Position numbers and translations under genes: made by a program. A stretch of 64,000 nucleotides of DNA from assembly GCA_947444305.1 (NCBI GenBank), contig CANEZP010000004.1, positions 1 through 64,000 of the forward strand. Direction: 5' to 3'. Shown here in pieces: positions 52,355 to 60,805 of this stretch (within the stretch, counting starts at the first letter, position 1; every line of letters begins with the position of its first letter). The DNA is from Pseudobdellovibrionaceae bacterium (GTDB lineage Bacteria > Bdellovibrionota > Bdellovibrionia > Bdellovibrionales > UBA1609). Below the pieces are notes generated by a model. The model ran no database searches and was not told where the DNA came from. It was given only the letters and a program-made list of their open reading frames with translations.

Positions 52355-52446
52355 AAGACCCAAGCCTGGGTCGCGGAATATGAACAAAGCTGCCCAAACT
52401 TGGGCAGCGAGATACTAAGCGACCCAAGCCTGGGTCGCGCGATATT
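52355..52446 (-). repeat. Tandem array of three palindromes in the 3' region of a small gene
   Basis: Three copies of a roughly 30 bp unit are centred near 52364, 52398 and 52428, each with the core CCCAARCYTGGG. Copies 2 and 3 are exactly 30 bp long and the first about 32. The last unit overlaps the stop codon of the zinc-finger gene. The outer copies have GACCCA/TGGGTC stems. The middle one has GCTGCCC/GGGCAGC instead of GCGACCC/GGGTCGC: paired bases changed together, keeping the stem. Read on the minus strand the final hairpin ends in TTTTAATT, so it may also terminate transcription. Confidence 0.75.
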
Positions 52447-52645
52447 AAGCGGCCTTTTTCATCTGGAAAGCTTGGAACTTTTTATCGAAGTCCAAGGGGC
52501 GTTGGCCCTTCTTGTTAACCAAACCTTCTTTGAACCACATGTAGTGCTCAGGGCAGAAGCTGAGGCGATCGCCTTTTTTACCGCATTTTTCTACGCAGCA
52601 AGTGGACGTGGGAAGCGAGACAACGTTGTTTTTCTGGTCAGACAT
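52445..52645 (-). CDS. Small zinc-finger-like protein
   Basis: 66 residues with a very good AAGGAGAA site. Cys16/17, Cys21, Cys31 and His34 (TCCVEKCGKKGDRLSFCPEHYMWF) form a compact zinc-binding pattern, followed by a basic helical tail. Small proteins of this kind recur in predatory bacteria, but I know no set function. The 5' region holds a tandem GGACTA motif (52692-52715), perhaps an operator, and the 3' region is the palindrome array. Confidence 0.65.
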   Translation of the reverse strand: MSDQKNNVVSLPTSTCCVEKCGKKGDRLSFCPEHYMWFKEGLVNKKGQRPLDFDKKFQAFQMKKAA

Positions 52646-52726
52646 GTAGTTCTCCTTAGGCCTTTAGTTAGGCAGCTAAACTACTCTTCGGACCGGACTA
52701 GATCGGACTAAAGCATACTAGACCTC

Positions 52727-52743
52727 AAACCCGCGGGCGCGGG
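52727..52743 (-). terminator. Possible terminator of the solute-binding protein gene
   Basis: Read on the minus strand CCCGCG, CC and CGCGGG are followed by TTTG, directly after the stop of the peptide-binding gene. The stem is GC-rich but the T tract is only three bases. Confidence 0.35.
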
Positions 52744-54258
52744 CTAGAGCGCCGTTAAATGACTCAAATCGAGCTGATTCAGCTCATTTAGCTCCCAACC
52801 CTTAAACTTTTGTGAAGCGAGCACGGTGAAATGGATCTCGCCAAGCGGGATCAGGCGGTTGAGCGATGTGAGGTAATCTACCGCTTCCCTGCAGGCTTTT
52901 TTGCGGGCGGGGAGGGACAAAGGTTTGGTCAGACGCGCGACCAACTTTTCGTACTTCGGATCGTCGAGGCCGATGAAGTTTTCCGGGTTGCCCTTCAAAA
53001 AGATTTCGAGCGCGGCCAGGCAGGTCGGCCGGTCGAGGCTCAGACCTTTACGAAAAATGGCCGGTGGTTTTTCTCGCAGCATCGCCACGTAAGAGGTTTG
53101 TTCTTGGCTCTTCAGTTCGACGGTCCAGCCGAGGTTTTTCTTCCATTGCCCTTGCAGCCATTCGACCGCGCGTAAGATGTCGTCGCCGCCCATCTTGCTA
53201 AAATACATTTCTAATTTCGGAGTCTCCCCGGCGAAAGCGGCTTTCTTTGCCGCCGCGAAATCGGGTTTCAAGCAGTTCACGCGGTCCATGTAATCCGACG
53301 GCAGGGACGGGCAACCCGCGGGGCTCAGCGAGTCGAACAAACGCATAAAGTCGCCGAATTCGATCCCGCGCGCGAGGGCAAAGCGTGCCTTGGGCTGATC
53401 TCGCAGCGCGGGCCCGAAACCGACGTAATCAAAACGCGCCATGGGAATTTGCCGAAACTCCGGCGTCCCACGGAAACGCGGAAATTCCGAGGCCACGAGG
53501 CGCCGCAGGAAGTTCAACTTCCCGCTTTCGAAAAGCCGCAAAGCCGTTGAATCTTCGTCGATAAAATAAGCTTCGGCCGCAGGCCGTGCCGGATTACCAC
53601 CCGTATACTTGTCGTTCGGCTGAAGTTTCACGCGCACGCCGCGTTTCCACTCCGCGATTTTGTACGGGCCGTTCACGGGCATGAGCGCCGAAGCTTCTCT
53701 CTCAAGAAAACCTCCCGGCGGAAGCGGGCTCAACGCCGAATGAATTAACCGGTATTCAAACTCAGGATCTTCGTGCGCGAAAATAAAAACCAAAGTGTTC
53801 GGCGAGGGACTCTCGATTCCGAGTTGCGCCGGTTTCATCTTTCCCGCCCAGATCGCGCGCGCATTTCGTAAAGCAAAAATCACGTCCGCTTGCGGACTTT
53901 TGTTGGTGGGATCGATCAGCCGCCGGAATGACGAAACGTAATCTTGCGCGGTCACGGCCGTGCCGTTGCTCCACAAAATCTTTCGGAGCGTGCAGGTTAA
54001 TTTCAGGGCTGAACGTTTACAAGATTCCGCGCCTTCGGGCCGCAAACCTTTCTCGCGCGAGTAGGTGAACAGGCCCCGGTAGATACTGTGAAAAAGATAA
54101 TTGCCCGATGCCGCTCCGGAAGTTTGCGGATCAAGATTGTGCGGCTCGCTGAGGAGGTGAAATTTGAAGATCTCGGGCGCGACCGGAATCGCGGCGTCCG
54201 CCACCGTGGAGCGGAAACTCCAGAGAAGCGTAAACGCGAGATAAAGGCGAAAAATCAT
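52744..54258 (-). CDS. ABC-type peptide solute-binding protein (family 5)
   Basis: 504 residues with a signal peptide (cleavage near VADAAI). Typical family-5 segments are present: SEPHNLDPQTSGAASGNYLFHSIYRGL, RKILWSNGTAVTAQDYVSSFRR, and NGPYKIAEWKRG. It would bind oligopeptides or similar ligands in the periplasm for an ABC importer. No permease or ATPase genes are in the window, so it is an orphan. The mature chain has several paired cysteines. Confidence 0.85.
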   Translation of the reverse strand: MIFRLYLAFTLLWSFRSTVADAAIPVAPEIFKFHLLSEPHNLDPQTSGAASGNYLFHSIYRGLFTYSREKGLRPEGAESCKRSALKLTCTLRKILWSNGTAVTAQDYVSSFRRLIDPTNKSPQADVIFALRNARAIWAGKMKPAQLGIESPSPNTLVFIFAHEDPEFEYRLIHSALSPLPPGGFLEREASALMPVNGPYKIAEWKRGVRVKLQPNDKYTGGNPARPAAEAYFIDEDSTALRLFESGKLNFLRRLVASEFPRFRGTPEFRQIPMARFDYVGFGPALRDQPKARFALARGIEFGDFMRLFDSLSPAGCPSLPSDYMDRVNCLKPDFAAAKKAAFAGETPKLEMYFSKMGGDDILRAVEWLQGQWKKNLGWTVELKSQEQTSYVAMLREKPPAIFRKGLSLDRPTCLAALEIFLKGNPENFIGLDDPKYEKLVARLTKPLSLPARKKACREAVDYLTSLNRLIPLGEIHFTVLASQKFKGWELNELNQLDLSHLTAL

Positions 54259-54395
54259 AGTGGCGGAGTTTGGCCAACAACCGTGCCCCCGTCAATGTCT
54301 CAAACTGAAACGAACACTTCGAAAATCGCGACGGGCGCCTTAAGTTTACCTAGACTCAAGTCGATACATTAAATGAACTCGTTCGAGGTGTTTTA

Positions 54396-54980
54396 ATGTC
54401 CCAGTCGACTCTCATTCGTGGCTTACTCGCCTTAGGCATTACCGGCCTGATGGTGGCGCCGTTCACGAATTGCGGTCAGTACGCCGACCCCGCCAGCGAA
54501 GAGCTTTTCAATCAATCCATAGACGATTGTGACGACGACTGTATCGCACCCAAAACGGAAAACCTCGCGGTCAAAGCGAACGTCGGGAGCGGAACCGATT
54601 ACAGCGTACCCGCCGGTCTGACCGACTGGAACCTGGGTGGCGATTGTAACGAGGGCGGCTATCCCGCCAACATCATTCGCTGGGAATTATTCTTAAACGG
54701 TGTTCGCGTTAGGCACTCGGGCATGACCGGCATGGACGCGCGCAATCCAAACTCCGCGGTGGATAGCCGCTGCATCAACGGGCGTTTTCTTCTGTACATT
54801 AATTTATCTGCGATCCCGCAAGATCAAGTGAACCGCACGGGCTTGATGAACGGCGCGGGCACCGCGCGCTCCGCCTACGATCTCTACATCGAGATCTACG
54901 GCCAAAAAGCCATCAACGATCCGGCGCCGCTGCGCAACCCGGGCAAGGGCCGTTCGCGTTTATCGCTTAGCGCGATCTGA
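54396..54980 (+). CDS. Lipoprotein of unknown function
   Basis: 194 residues with a lipoprotein signal ending APFTNC (Cys26). Further cysteines (DDCDDDC, GGDCNEGG, SRCING) lie in the mature part, and a beta-rich domain follows (WELFLNGVRVRHSG). The T-N-C-G lipobox is a style I associate with Bdellovibrio-like genomes. No family is recognised. It overlaps the convergent solute-binding gene by 21 bp. Confidence 0.6.
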   Translation: MSQSTLIRGLLALGITGLMVAPFTNCGQYADPASEELFNQSIDDCDDDCIAPKTENLAVKANVGSGTDYSVPAGLTDWNLGGDCNEGGYPANIIRWELFLNGVRVRHSGMTGMDARNPNSAVDSRCINGRFLLYINLSAIPQDQVNRTGLMNGAGTARSAYDLYIEIYGQKAINDPAPLRNPGKGRSRLSLSAI

Positions 54981-56057
54981 CGCGAAGGTTTCGTCGAAGA
55001 TCTTTTGAAAACGCGGCAAAGCCTCCACGCTTAAATCAGGAAATGAGAAACGATTGAGCGGAAAGCCACGCAGGGCCTCGGCACGCTGTAGAGGCGCGAT
55101 CGAAGTCAGACCGTTCAACGTGGAATGCACCACGCTCCCGCCCAAACGCTTGTGAGATTCGAGCGCGTGTTCGGTCGATAGAAGGGCGTTTATAAGCTCT
55201 TTAGCCAACGCCGGCTGCTCCGACTTCGAGCCGATGGTCAGAAGCCCGACTTCCACCGCGCCGCCGTCCTCGGGCAGCCAGAAGCGGTAAGGCGAGCCGG
55301 CACCGATCACCTTCGCGACCCGGCTCAGCGGCAGCATGATCCAATCCGTTTTCGCAACCAGGGCCTCGGCAACGATCGGCGCCGGAACCGGCTTAAGAAC
55401 CTGCGCGGCCCGCGAAACGAAGCCGTGAATGTCATCCTCGAGGCCTTTGCTCTGCTCGTCCATCAGGCGCTCTTCAACCTTCACCCCGCTGCGGGTCATC
55501 GCGAAGAGGATGTTGAGCTCGTCACCCCAAAGCGTCACGCGTTTATTGGCCCAAGTCTGTTTCCAGGTCGGAACGCGCGCGCCGCTTTCCTCCGCCCCTT
55601 TGCCGAAAAAGCCATAGAGATTCCAAAACAGCGGCACCGAATACTCGGAAGCGGGATCGTAGGGCAGGTGGAGAAAATCGACCGACACCGACTGCAAGTT
55701 CGTAAGCTCACTAAAATCCGTTTTTTGTACCCAGTGACTTTGGATCAAACTTTTAAGCAGCAGTGAGCTTGTGCAGATCACGTCAACTTTACCGTCGGAG
55801 TTGGCGAGTTGCCGCAAGAATTCGCTCGGGCGTGAATAGGTGTAAAGTTGAACGGGAACATTGTGTTCGCGCGAAAACGCTTGGAGGACCGCTTCGGAAA
55901 TCCATTGCTCACCGCACAGGACGCGCAAGGGATTGGCGGCGGCTAAGGCTTGGCGTTGATTCTTGGCGGACCACATTCCCCAGCCGATACCGGCGATGAA
56001 AAAACCGGCGGTACAGGCGAGGAGGAAGGGTAATAATCGGGCGAGGTATTGTCTCAC
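54960..56057 (-). CDS. PotD/PotF-like periplasmic solute-binding protein
   Basis: 365 residues. Residues 5-30 are a membrane anchor or signal (LLPFLLACTAGFFIAGIGWGMW). The body has the type II binding-protein layout of the polyamine/iron family: LRVLCGEQWISEAVLQAFSREHNVPVQLYTYS, a DVICTSSLLLKSLI loop, and the strand VPLFWNLYGFFG. The ligand is not assignable. No transporter genes are adjacent, so it may serve sensing or be recruited by a distant importer. Confidence 0.65.
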   Translation of the reverse strand: MRQYLARLLPFLLACTAGFFIAGIGWGMWSAKNQRQALAAANPLRVLCGEQWISEAVLQAFSREHNVPVQLYTYSRPSEFLRQLANSDGKVDVICTSSLLLKSLIQSHWVQKTDFSELTNLQSVSVDFLHLPYDPASEYSVPLFWNLYGFFGKGAEESGARVPTWKQTWANKRVTLWGDELNILFAMTRSGVKVEERLMDEQSKGLEDDIHGFVSRAAQVLKPVPAPIVAEALVAKTDWIMLPLSRVAKVIGAGSPYRFWLPEDGGAVEVGLLTIGSKSEQPALAKELINALLSTEHALESHKRLGGSVVHSTLNGLTSIAPLQRAEALRGFPLNRFSFPDLSVEALPRFQKIFDETFASDRAKR

Positions 56058-56066
56058 CCGTTCATA

Positions 56067-57167
56067 CTAGAAATTAATGCTGGCCGGGTCAAAGGTGACT
56101 TGGATGTTCGCGCTTTGCGGGGGGATGTATTCGCCCTGGAAAATGATGCTATTCGCGGTTTCGTTGTACGCGAAGCCACCGTTGCCGGCCGCATTCGCGC
56201 TCGAGCGGGGAATCTCGGCGCCGTCGACGTAAACGCGGATGCTCGACGGTACGGGATCACCTTCGATGTAGAATTGCGTCGACAACTCGACGATCGACTT
56301 GGAGATGATTTGCAATTCGTTGGCGAAATCGCCGCAGAGATTGCCCTTGATGCCGCCGGTCGCATCGGCCAATTGACCTACACGCACACCGATCTTTTGC
56401 GCACCGTTGAAGATCGAATCTAAACAGCTTTGGCTGTTGATCGAGATCGTGTTCACGCTGTGACGGCGGGCCGCGGGAGTTGATTTCGTGATGCCATCAA
56501 GGAATGAAACATAAGACTCGATCGTGTGAAGGGGACGATCGTACCGCTCGTACTGAGCCGTGCCGTCATGCGAGAAATCATCTTCGTCGGTGACCAAAAC
56601 AACGGCCAAGAAAGCGTTATCGCGAACGAAGCCGGCATTGCCCGTGCTCTCGAGCGCGGTACGCATCGACTGGAGCGAGCGTTCGTCGCCGCGGCCGTTG
56701 ATTCCCTGCATGACGTTCTTCACGAACACCGAGTTCAGGTTGGGCGTGTTCAAATTCAATAACCGGAAGCCCGAGGGATCGTTCCAAGTGCCGTCACGCA
56801 AACGCGCGATTTCAGATTGCGCGCGGCCGCCGTAGTAAGTAGGCATCGGGCTCGACTGATAATAAGGAGTGTAAGCGGGGAGTGCCAAGTAAGCGTCGCT
56901 GGTGACGACACCCATTTGGAAGTCGTAAGCTTTCTCGGTGAATTTCGAGATGAACGAGGGAAAGTTGTTCGCCAAGTTCTGTTGCGAAGTCGCCATCGAG
57001 CCCGAGTTATCAACCACCCAGAGGACGTCGATCTTAGTGACCTGCATCGCCGAGTTTTGCCGGAAGGTCTGTCCTTCGGAGAGCAAAGAGTAAGAGGTTG
57101 ATCCACCTCCGCAAGCGGTCAGCATCGACACGGCGGCGAGAGACAGAATTAGATTCGTGGCCTTCAT
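56067..57167 (-). CDS. VWA-domain lipoprotein
   Basis: 366 residues with a lipobox MLTAC (Cys19). A von Willebrand A domain follows with an intact MIDAS start, Asp53-Asn-Ser55-Gly-Ser57 (WVVDNSGSM), and a later metal residue in VTDEDDFS. VWA proteins bind other proteins through a metal ion. Here it should be anchored in the envelope and could work in adhesion or assembly. The last 80 residues form a beta-rich domain of unknown type. A hairpin lies in its leader, 17 bases above the start. Confidence 0.75.
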   Translation of the reverse strand: MKATNLILSLAAVSMLTACGGGSTSYSLLSEGQTFRQNSAMQVTKIDVLWVVDNSGSMATSQQNLANNFPSFISKFTEKAYDFQMGVVTSDAYLALPAYTPYYQSSPMPTYYGGRAQSEIARLRDGTWNDPSGFRLLNLNTPNLNSVFVKNVMQGINGRGDERSLQSMRTALESTGNAGFVRDNAFLAVVLVTDEDDFSHDGTAQYERYDRPLHTIESYVSFLDGITKSTPAARRHSVNTISINSQSCLDSIFNGAQKIGVRVGQLADATGGIKGNLCGDFANELQIISKSIVELSTQFYIEGDPVPSSIRVYVDGAEIPRSSANAAGNGGFAYNETANSIIFQGEYIPPQSANIQVTFDPASINF

Positions 57168-57183
57168 ATATAAACTCCTGTTT

Positions 57184-57205
57184 GAAAGAACGTCTTCGTT
57201 CTTTC
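57184..57205 (-). promoter_or_regulatory. Perfect 9 bp hairpin in the leader of the VWA gene
   Basis: GAAAGAACG and CGTTCTTTC enclose TCTT, 17 bases before the start and just upstream of the ribosome site (GGAG). Without a T tract it is more likely an operator or an RNA stabiliser than a terminator. Confidence 0.4.
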
Positions 57206-57419
57206 ATTACGTACTGGTTAGGAGCTTACATACCGCAGGCGAACACTTAACTTATCGACCATGGTCGGGGAAACTTTACGAAAGTGCTTAAAAAGGCCTC
57301 GCCGCACCCGAAGTTGGCGAAAACTGTCTGATCATTCGACATTATACAATCCATCAAATCTTACTTCTGGTCAGAGCGCGGGCCGCATTTTACATTGGAT
57401 TCAGGTTCTACATAGGGCC

Positions 57420-57563
57420 GTGGAAGGGGGTGATAGCGTGAACATAAGTCACAGTTACATGCTTAAGTCGGGGGTGGTGATCTCTTAGTTTACTAAGATG
57501 ATCATTGGTCTCCGACTTATACAAACGAAGGGCCAGGGGCATTCCCTCTGGCCTTTTCCTTTT
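57420..57563 (+). ncRNA. Candidate structured RNA with a long hairpin and terminator
   Basis: The window from 57206 to here has no convincing gene. From 57464 to 57519 an almost continuous hairpin of about 25 pairs forms, with arms TTAAGTCGG and CCGACTTA at its base, TCTTAG/CTAAGA at its tip, a TTTA loop and two single bulges. Eleven bases later GGCCAG...CTGGCC is followed by TTTTCCTTTT (57531-57563), a rho-independent terminator. A loose -10 (TACATA, 57409) lies upstream. The 5' end shown is a guess. No known RNA family fits: 6S RNA, tmRNA and SRP RNA were considered and do not match. Confidence 0.45.
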
Positions 57564-57946
57564 CTGGATCCCCTCATTTACATCAAAGTTGCCCACCGAT
57601 TAAGCATTGCTCACACTTTAAGCGACCATGTTGATGCGTCGCGGCCCAATTTCCTAAGCTTTTGTAAACGACGAGTTCCAACGCCGAGGCCGATCCGCCG
57701 GCAGGGCTATAAAATGTGTCGATAAATATATTTAGTTTGTAAAGAGATTCGGCTAAGTCCCGCGCGGGCGTAGGACTTGAAGACGCGGCGGCGATTGGCG
57801 AGGGCGAAACAAGTTTACGCCACCAAATCTCCGCGGCGATGTGACCGCGGCACTGGCCCGAAGTCGTGTTCACGCGCGCGTGGCGGCCCGCTGAAATTTT
57901 TTCTTGTCATCGGGCACGCAACTGTTCACGATCTTAAATGTGGGGG
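57564..57946. other. Gap with no supported gene
   Basis: About 380 bases between the two RNA candidates. The only open frame of any size is on the minus strand (57583-57873, 96 residues with one CxxC). It has no good ribosome site and no family, so it is not called. An AT-rich stretch lies near 57715-57745. I see nothing else. Confidence 0.5.
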
Positions 57947-58006
57947 GGCGATGGAAGGCAGGATACCTGGTTCTCGAAGCAAGGAAGCTTCACATCGCCT
58001 TTTTTA
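57947..58006 (+). ncRNA. Candidate compact three-way-junction RNA with T tract
   Basis: GGCGATG (57947) pairs with CATCGCC (57993-57999) and is followed by six T residues. Inside lie two hairpins: GAA/CAGG with CCTG/TTC around an ATA loop, and GAAGC/GCTTC around AAGGAA. Only two bases (TC) and one base (A) join the helices. This is more structured than an ordinary terminator and resembles a small regulatory RNA or leader end. The transcript start is unknown. It faces the convergent gene that ends at 58050. Confidence 0.4.
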
Positions 58007-58049
58007 AGTCTCGGAATTTCTAAAGTCCCTCCGCTACCAAAAAAACTTA

Positions 58050-59429
58050 TCAATAAAAATCAGAAAACAATAAGTCTTCCGACGGAGCTTGGCGCAAGCG
58101 CACTTCCGGCCGGAGGCGAACGTTTTGCGAATCCACTTCGACGACCTTTCCGAAGCCGGCCGTCTCGTGAATGAGCGTGTTCAAGCGGTGCACGCTCATG
58201 CGTAGACGATGATAATGCTCAGGACTAAATTCACTTTGCCAAAGCAGCTGAATCGCTTCGTCGACCGTGATGCTGGATTTGGAAACTAAGCGCTCGAGTA
58301 ACTGTAAACCGATTTTCTTCTTTGAAAGATCGAGCGTTTTACCCTGGATGATCACCGAGCGCGTACGCGCCGAGAAGTCGATGCGGATTTCCTGCGTTTG
58401 CAGAGCCTGTTTCAAACGATTCGTCCAAAGCGCTTGGCTGCGTGGATCGAGCGCGCGAATAATCAATTGGATTTTGCGGTGAAGCTCGTGGCGCACGACC
58501 GTGTTTTGCTCAAGATTGGCGCTGATGCACAAGAGTCTGAGGTGCGAAGCCCAAGGCAGCTTCGGCGCGAGGCTGGCGAGTTCTTGCAACAGAGCTTGCT
58601 GGCCGAAGGCCCCGGTCACGATCTGGTGCAAAAATTGTTCGTAGGGATCGAGCTCCCTGAATTGACTCGCTTTCTGCAAAACGGCAGCGTTGATCTCTAA
58701 ATCTTGGCTGAGGCAACCCTCGATAAAATCAAAAACCAGGAGCCTTTGTTCTATCTCATCAATACCGGTGTCGACCAATCGCCGGAGCCTTTGCCAAGCG
58801 TGATCGCTGCCGATGAGGCGCAATTCGATAAGCATCAATCCGTGTTCGAGTTCGATGCGCAGGTCTTTAGTTATCTTGTCTTGGGAAACGCTGATCAATT
58901 CGCGGTAATAACCACTCAACTCAGGCAAAGGTTCGAACAAGGCCTGCCAGCGTGATTTCTGAATCAACGCGCGTAAACGGTGAGACGGCTTTTCGGCCCG
59001 CGCGAGGGCGCGATCGTAAAACTGCACGGCGGGAGCGAGCCGTGCTTCTTCTTCGAGAAATTTGCCCACCATGACTTCGCATTCGATCAACGAGTAAGAA
59101 CAAAGCGAAGATTCGAGTTCGACAAGCTTCGCTTCAAGTTTGCCCAAATTCGAGCGGAAGCCTTGCATATCTTGCATCTGGAACTGACAAGCGACGATGT
59201 CCCTGAGCAGATTGACGTTTTCGCCGTACCGCTCGATCGCCGTCTGCATAATTTGGTAGCCGCCGACAACGTTGCCGCGAAAATATTCAATGATCCCTTG
59301 AAAATGCGCCTTCATCCGTAGTTCATGATTCTCGGTCGGATGAATAAGTTTAAGCGCATCCCCGGCTTCATCGAGCCGGCCGTTAAGGATCAATTGATTT
59401 ACGGCAGTGAGCAATTCTTTTACGTTCAT
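58050..59429 (-). CDS. TPR-repeat protein with C-terminal winged helix (regulator)
   Basis: 459 residues without a signal. Residues 1-340 are helical pairs of the TPR/solenoid type (AGDALKLIHPTENHELRMKAHFQGIIEYFRG and onward). The last 100 residues read like an OmpR/PhoB winged helix: TVDEAIQLLWQSEFSPEHYHRLRMSVHRLNTLIHE for the DNA-reading helices, with a beta wing near VVEVDSQNVRLRP. It lacks a receiver domain, so its signal likely comes through the solenoid. It overlaps the upstream secreted-protein gene by 4 bp (ATGA). Confidence 0.7.
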   Translation of the reverse strand: MNVKELLTAVNQLILNGRLDEAGDALKLIHPTENHELRMKAHFQGIIEYFRGNVVGGYQIMQTAIERYGENVNLLRDIVACQFQMQDMQGFRSNLGKLEAKLVELESSLCSYSLIECEVMVGKFLEEEARLAPAVQFYDRALARAEKPSHRLRALIQKSRWQALFEPLPELSGYYRELISVSQDKITKDLRIELEHGLMLIELRLIGSDHAWQRLRRLVDTGIDEIEQRLLVFDFIEGCLSQDLEINAAVLQKASQFRELDPYEQFLHQIVTGAFGQQALLQELASLAPKLPWASHLRLLCISANLEQNTVVRHELHRKIQLIIRALDPRSQALWTNRLKQALQTQEIRIDFSARTRSVIIQGKTLDLSKKKIGLQLLERLVSKSSITVDEAIQLLWQSEFSPEHYHRLRMSVHRLNTLIHETAGFGKVVEVDSQNVRLRPEVRLRQAPSEDLLFSDFY

Positions 59430-60604
59430 TCCATATTCCCCGTACGGACGCGCACACGCGGGCCGCTGGCCAAAGAAATATTGTAGCCGCTGAGTAACGG
59501 CCGCTTCATAAATTCCAACAAACTAAGTCCGAGCGGAAAGCGGCTTTGCTCGAGCGATTTTTTCTCGAGCGGCCAGAGTTCATTGTTCAAAAACTGTCCG
59601 ACGGTTACGTAGGCCGCGAGTTGAGACGCATCCTTAAAGAAAAACCGGCTCAAGTCGGCAACGACGTCGCCGTTGAATTGATTCTTCATGAACTGCACCG
59701 GCATTTCGCTTAAGACCTGCTGGGCCGTGTACCATTTCTCGATACCCCAAGCGATTCGCATGCGCGGCAACTCCTGTAGCACAACCGCGCGGTAATGCGG
59801 TGAGAATGCTAGAAGCGGTAAACTGATCGGCATGTAAATCGCGCGCGTGTTCTCGATTAACTCTTCGATGCAAGCCTGCAGGCAGCGGTCGCTAACTAAA
59901 TACCGCAAGTACGGATCATCTAAATCGGCGGGCCGGCTGATCTCTTCGCGGTTGACCAGTTCGTTTAATATCGCAAACTCCACCTGCAGCGCGCGCAGGT
60001 AAGTGAGCGTATGCGCTTGCAACGGATTGCTCAGGGCCACGAGCGGATCCATCAATCCATCGGTGCGCAAATCTAGATCACGCAAGTGCGGGATATCTTG
60101 CGCGCCCGCGTGAAGCGGATGCGATTTGCTATCAAAGTAAACCGCGGTTTCGTGCGCGAGGATTTGCACCATGCGCGACAAGGAAACAGTTTTAGTTTGT
60201 ACGAGAATCGTCGTTACGTTGCTGATCGAATCGGTCCAGCTCTCAATCGGAAACATTTGGTCCGACTGAACGAGTTTATAGCGGCGCGGTTTATTCGTCA
60301 CGTTTACGGAGAGCTTACGGATATCGGCGGGTGAGGTCGGATAAATCCATTCCGAAGCTTCGCTACCCCCGCAACCGGCGGCAAGGCTTGAGGCTTTATC
60401 ACGTGAGATACCTAAGTGAAGTTCGAGCGCGCGCGGGTCGGCGCCGAGAATGTCGCGGCAGATCGCTTGTCCTACTTGTGTGCGCAAAATCAAATCAAAG
60501 GCCCGGTCGACTTCTTGTTGCACCGGCATTTCGGTGGCGGTGGCGTGCGCGTGCACACCGGTCATCGCGATGAGAACCGCGAAGAGTATTTGAAATACAA
60601 ACAC
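59426..60604 (-). CDS. Secreted protein of unknown function, first gene of a regulator operon
   Basis: 392 residues with a signal peptide (residues 1-20, cleavage near HAHA). It has a segment LAHETAVYFDSK that resembles the start of a metallopeptidase HExxx motif but lacks the second His, so activity is doubtful. Four cysteines (AICRDI, AGCGGS, DRCLQACI) lie in the mature part. No family is recognised. The stop overlaps the start of the TPR-winged-helix gene, so the two are made together. Confidence 0.55.
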   Translation of the reverse strand: MFVFQILFAVLIAMTGVHAHATATEMPVQQEVDRAFDLILRTQVGQAICRDILGADPRALELHLGISRDKASSLAAGCGGSEASEWIYPTSPADIRKLSVNVTNKPRRYKLVQSDQMFPIESWTDSISNVTTILVQTKTVSLSRMVQILAHETAVYFDSKSHPLHAGAQDIPHLRDLDLRTDGLMDPLVALSNPLQAHTLTYLRALQVEFAILNELVNREEISRPADLDDPYLRYLVSDRCLQACIEELIENTRAIYMPISLPLLAFSPHYRAVVLQELPRMRIAWGIEKWYTAQQVLSEMPVQFMKNQFNGDVVADLSRFFFKDASQLAAYVTVGQFLNNELWPLEKKSLEQSRFPLGLSLLEFMKRPLLSGYNISLASGPRVRVRTGNME

Positions 60605-60737
60605 TTAGGTTTTCTCCCGTCCCTGAATTGAAGTGTCGTATCTAGCACATAAAGCGCCGGTGCAGAAATGTTCACATTTGTTTCTTCCTCTTTTTAGATG
60701 CGCTGGATAATTTTTGTTCATCTTTGGTCTTCCTTTC

Positions 60738-60799
60738 TTGACACGGGGAGGCTGAGTTTCATCTGGGGGGATCCAGGGGTAAGCTCAGCTTCCCATTTT
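60738..60799 (+). promoter_or_regulatory. TTGACA box and an 11 bp hairpin ending in ATTTTT
   Basis: A perfect -35-like TTGACA (60738) is followed at once by a hairpin: GGGAGGCTGAG and CTCAGCTTCCC (60746-60794, one G.T pair), with a small CTGG/CCAG stem inside. ATTTTTG follows. It is either a terminator or leader element before the endopeptidase gene, or a short RNA gene. I cannot decide; a clear -10 box is missing. Confidence 0.35.
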
Positions 60800-60805
60800 T
60801 GCCAA

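Noticed and set aside
52355-52446. Possible CRISPR array
   Set aside because: Only three units, no unique spacers, and the unit itself is a palindrome with a linker of near-constant sequence.
57464-57519. Long imperfect hairpin as an integron attC site
   Set aside because: The ends lack the GTTRRRY and RYYYAAC core sites and no integrase is near.
57583-57873. Minus-strand open frame of 96 residues with a CxxC
   Set aside because: No ribosome site, no signal, no family, and it lies in a gap with RNA-like structure.
57947-57999. Seven-pair closing stem as a tRNA acceptor
   Set aside because: The whole structure is 53 bases, has only two inner hairpins and lacks a T-loop.
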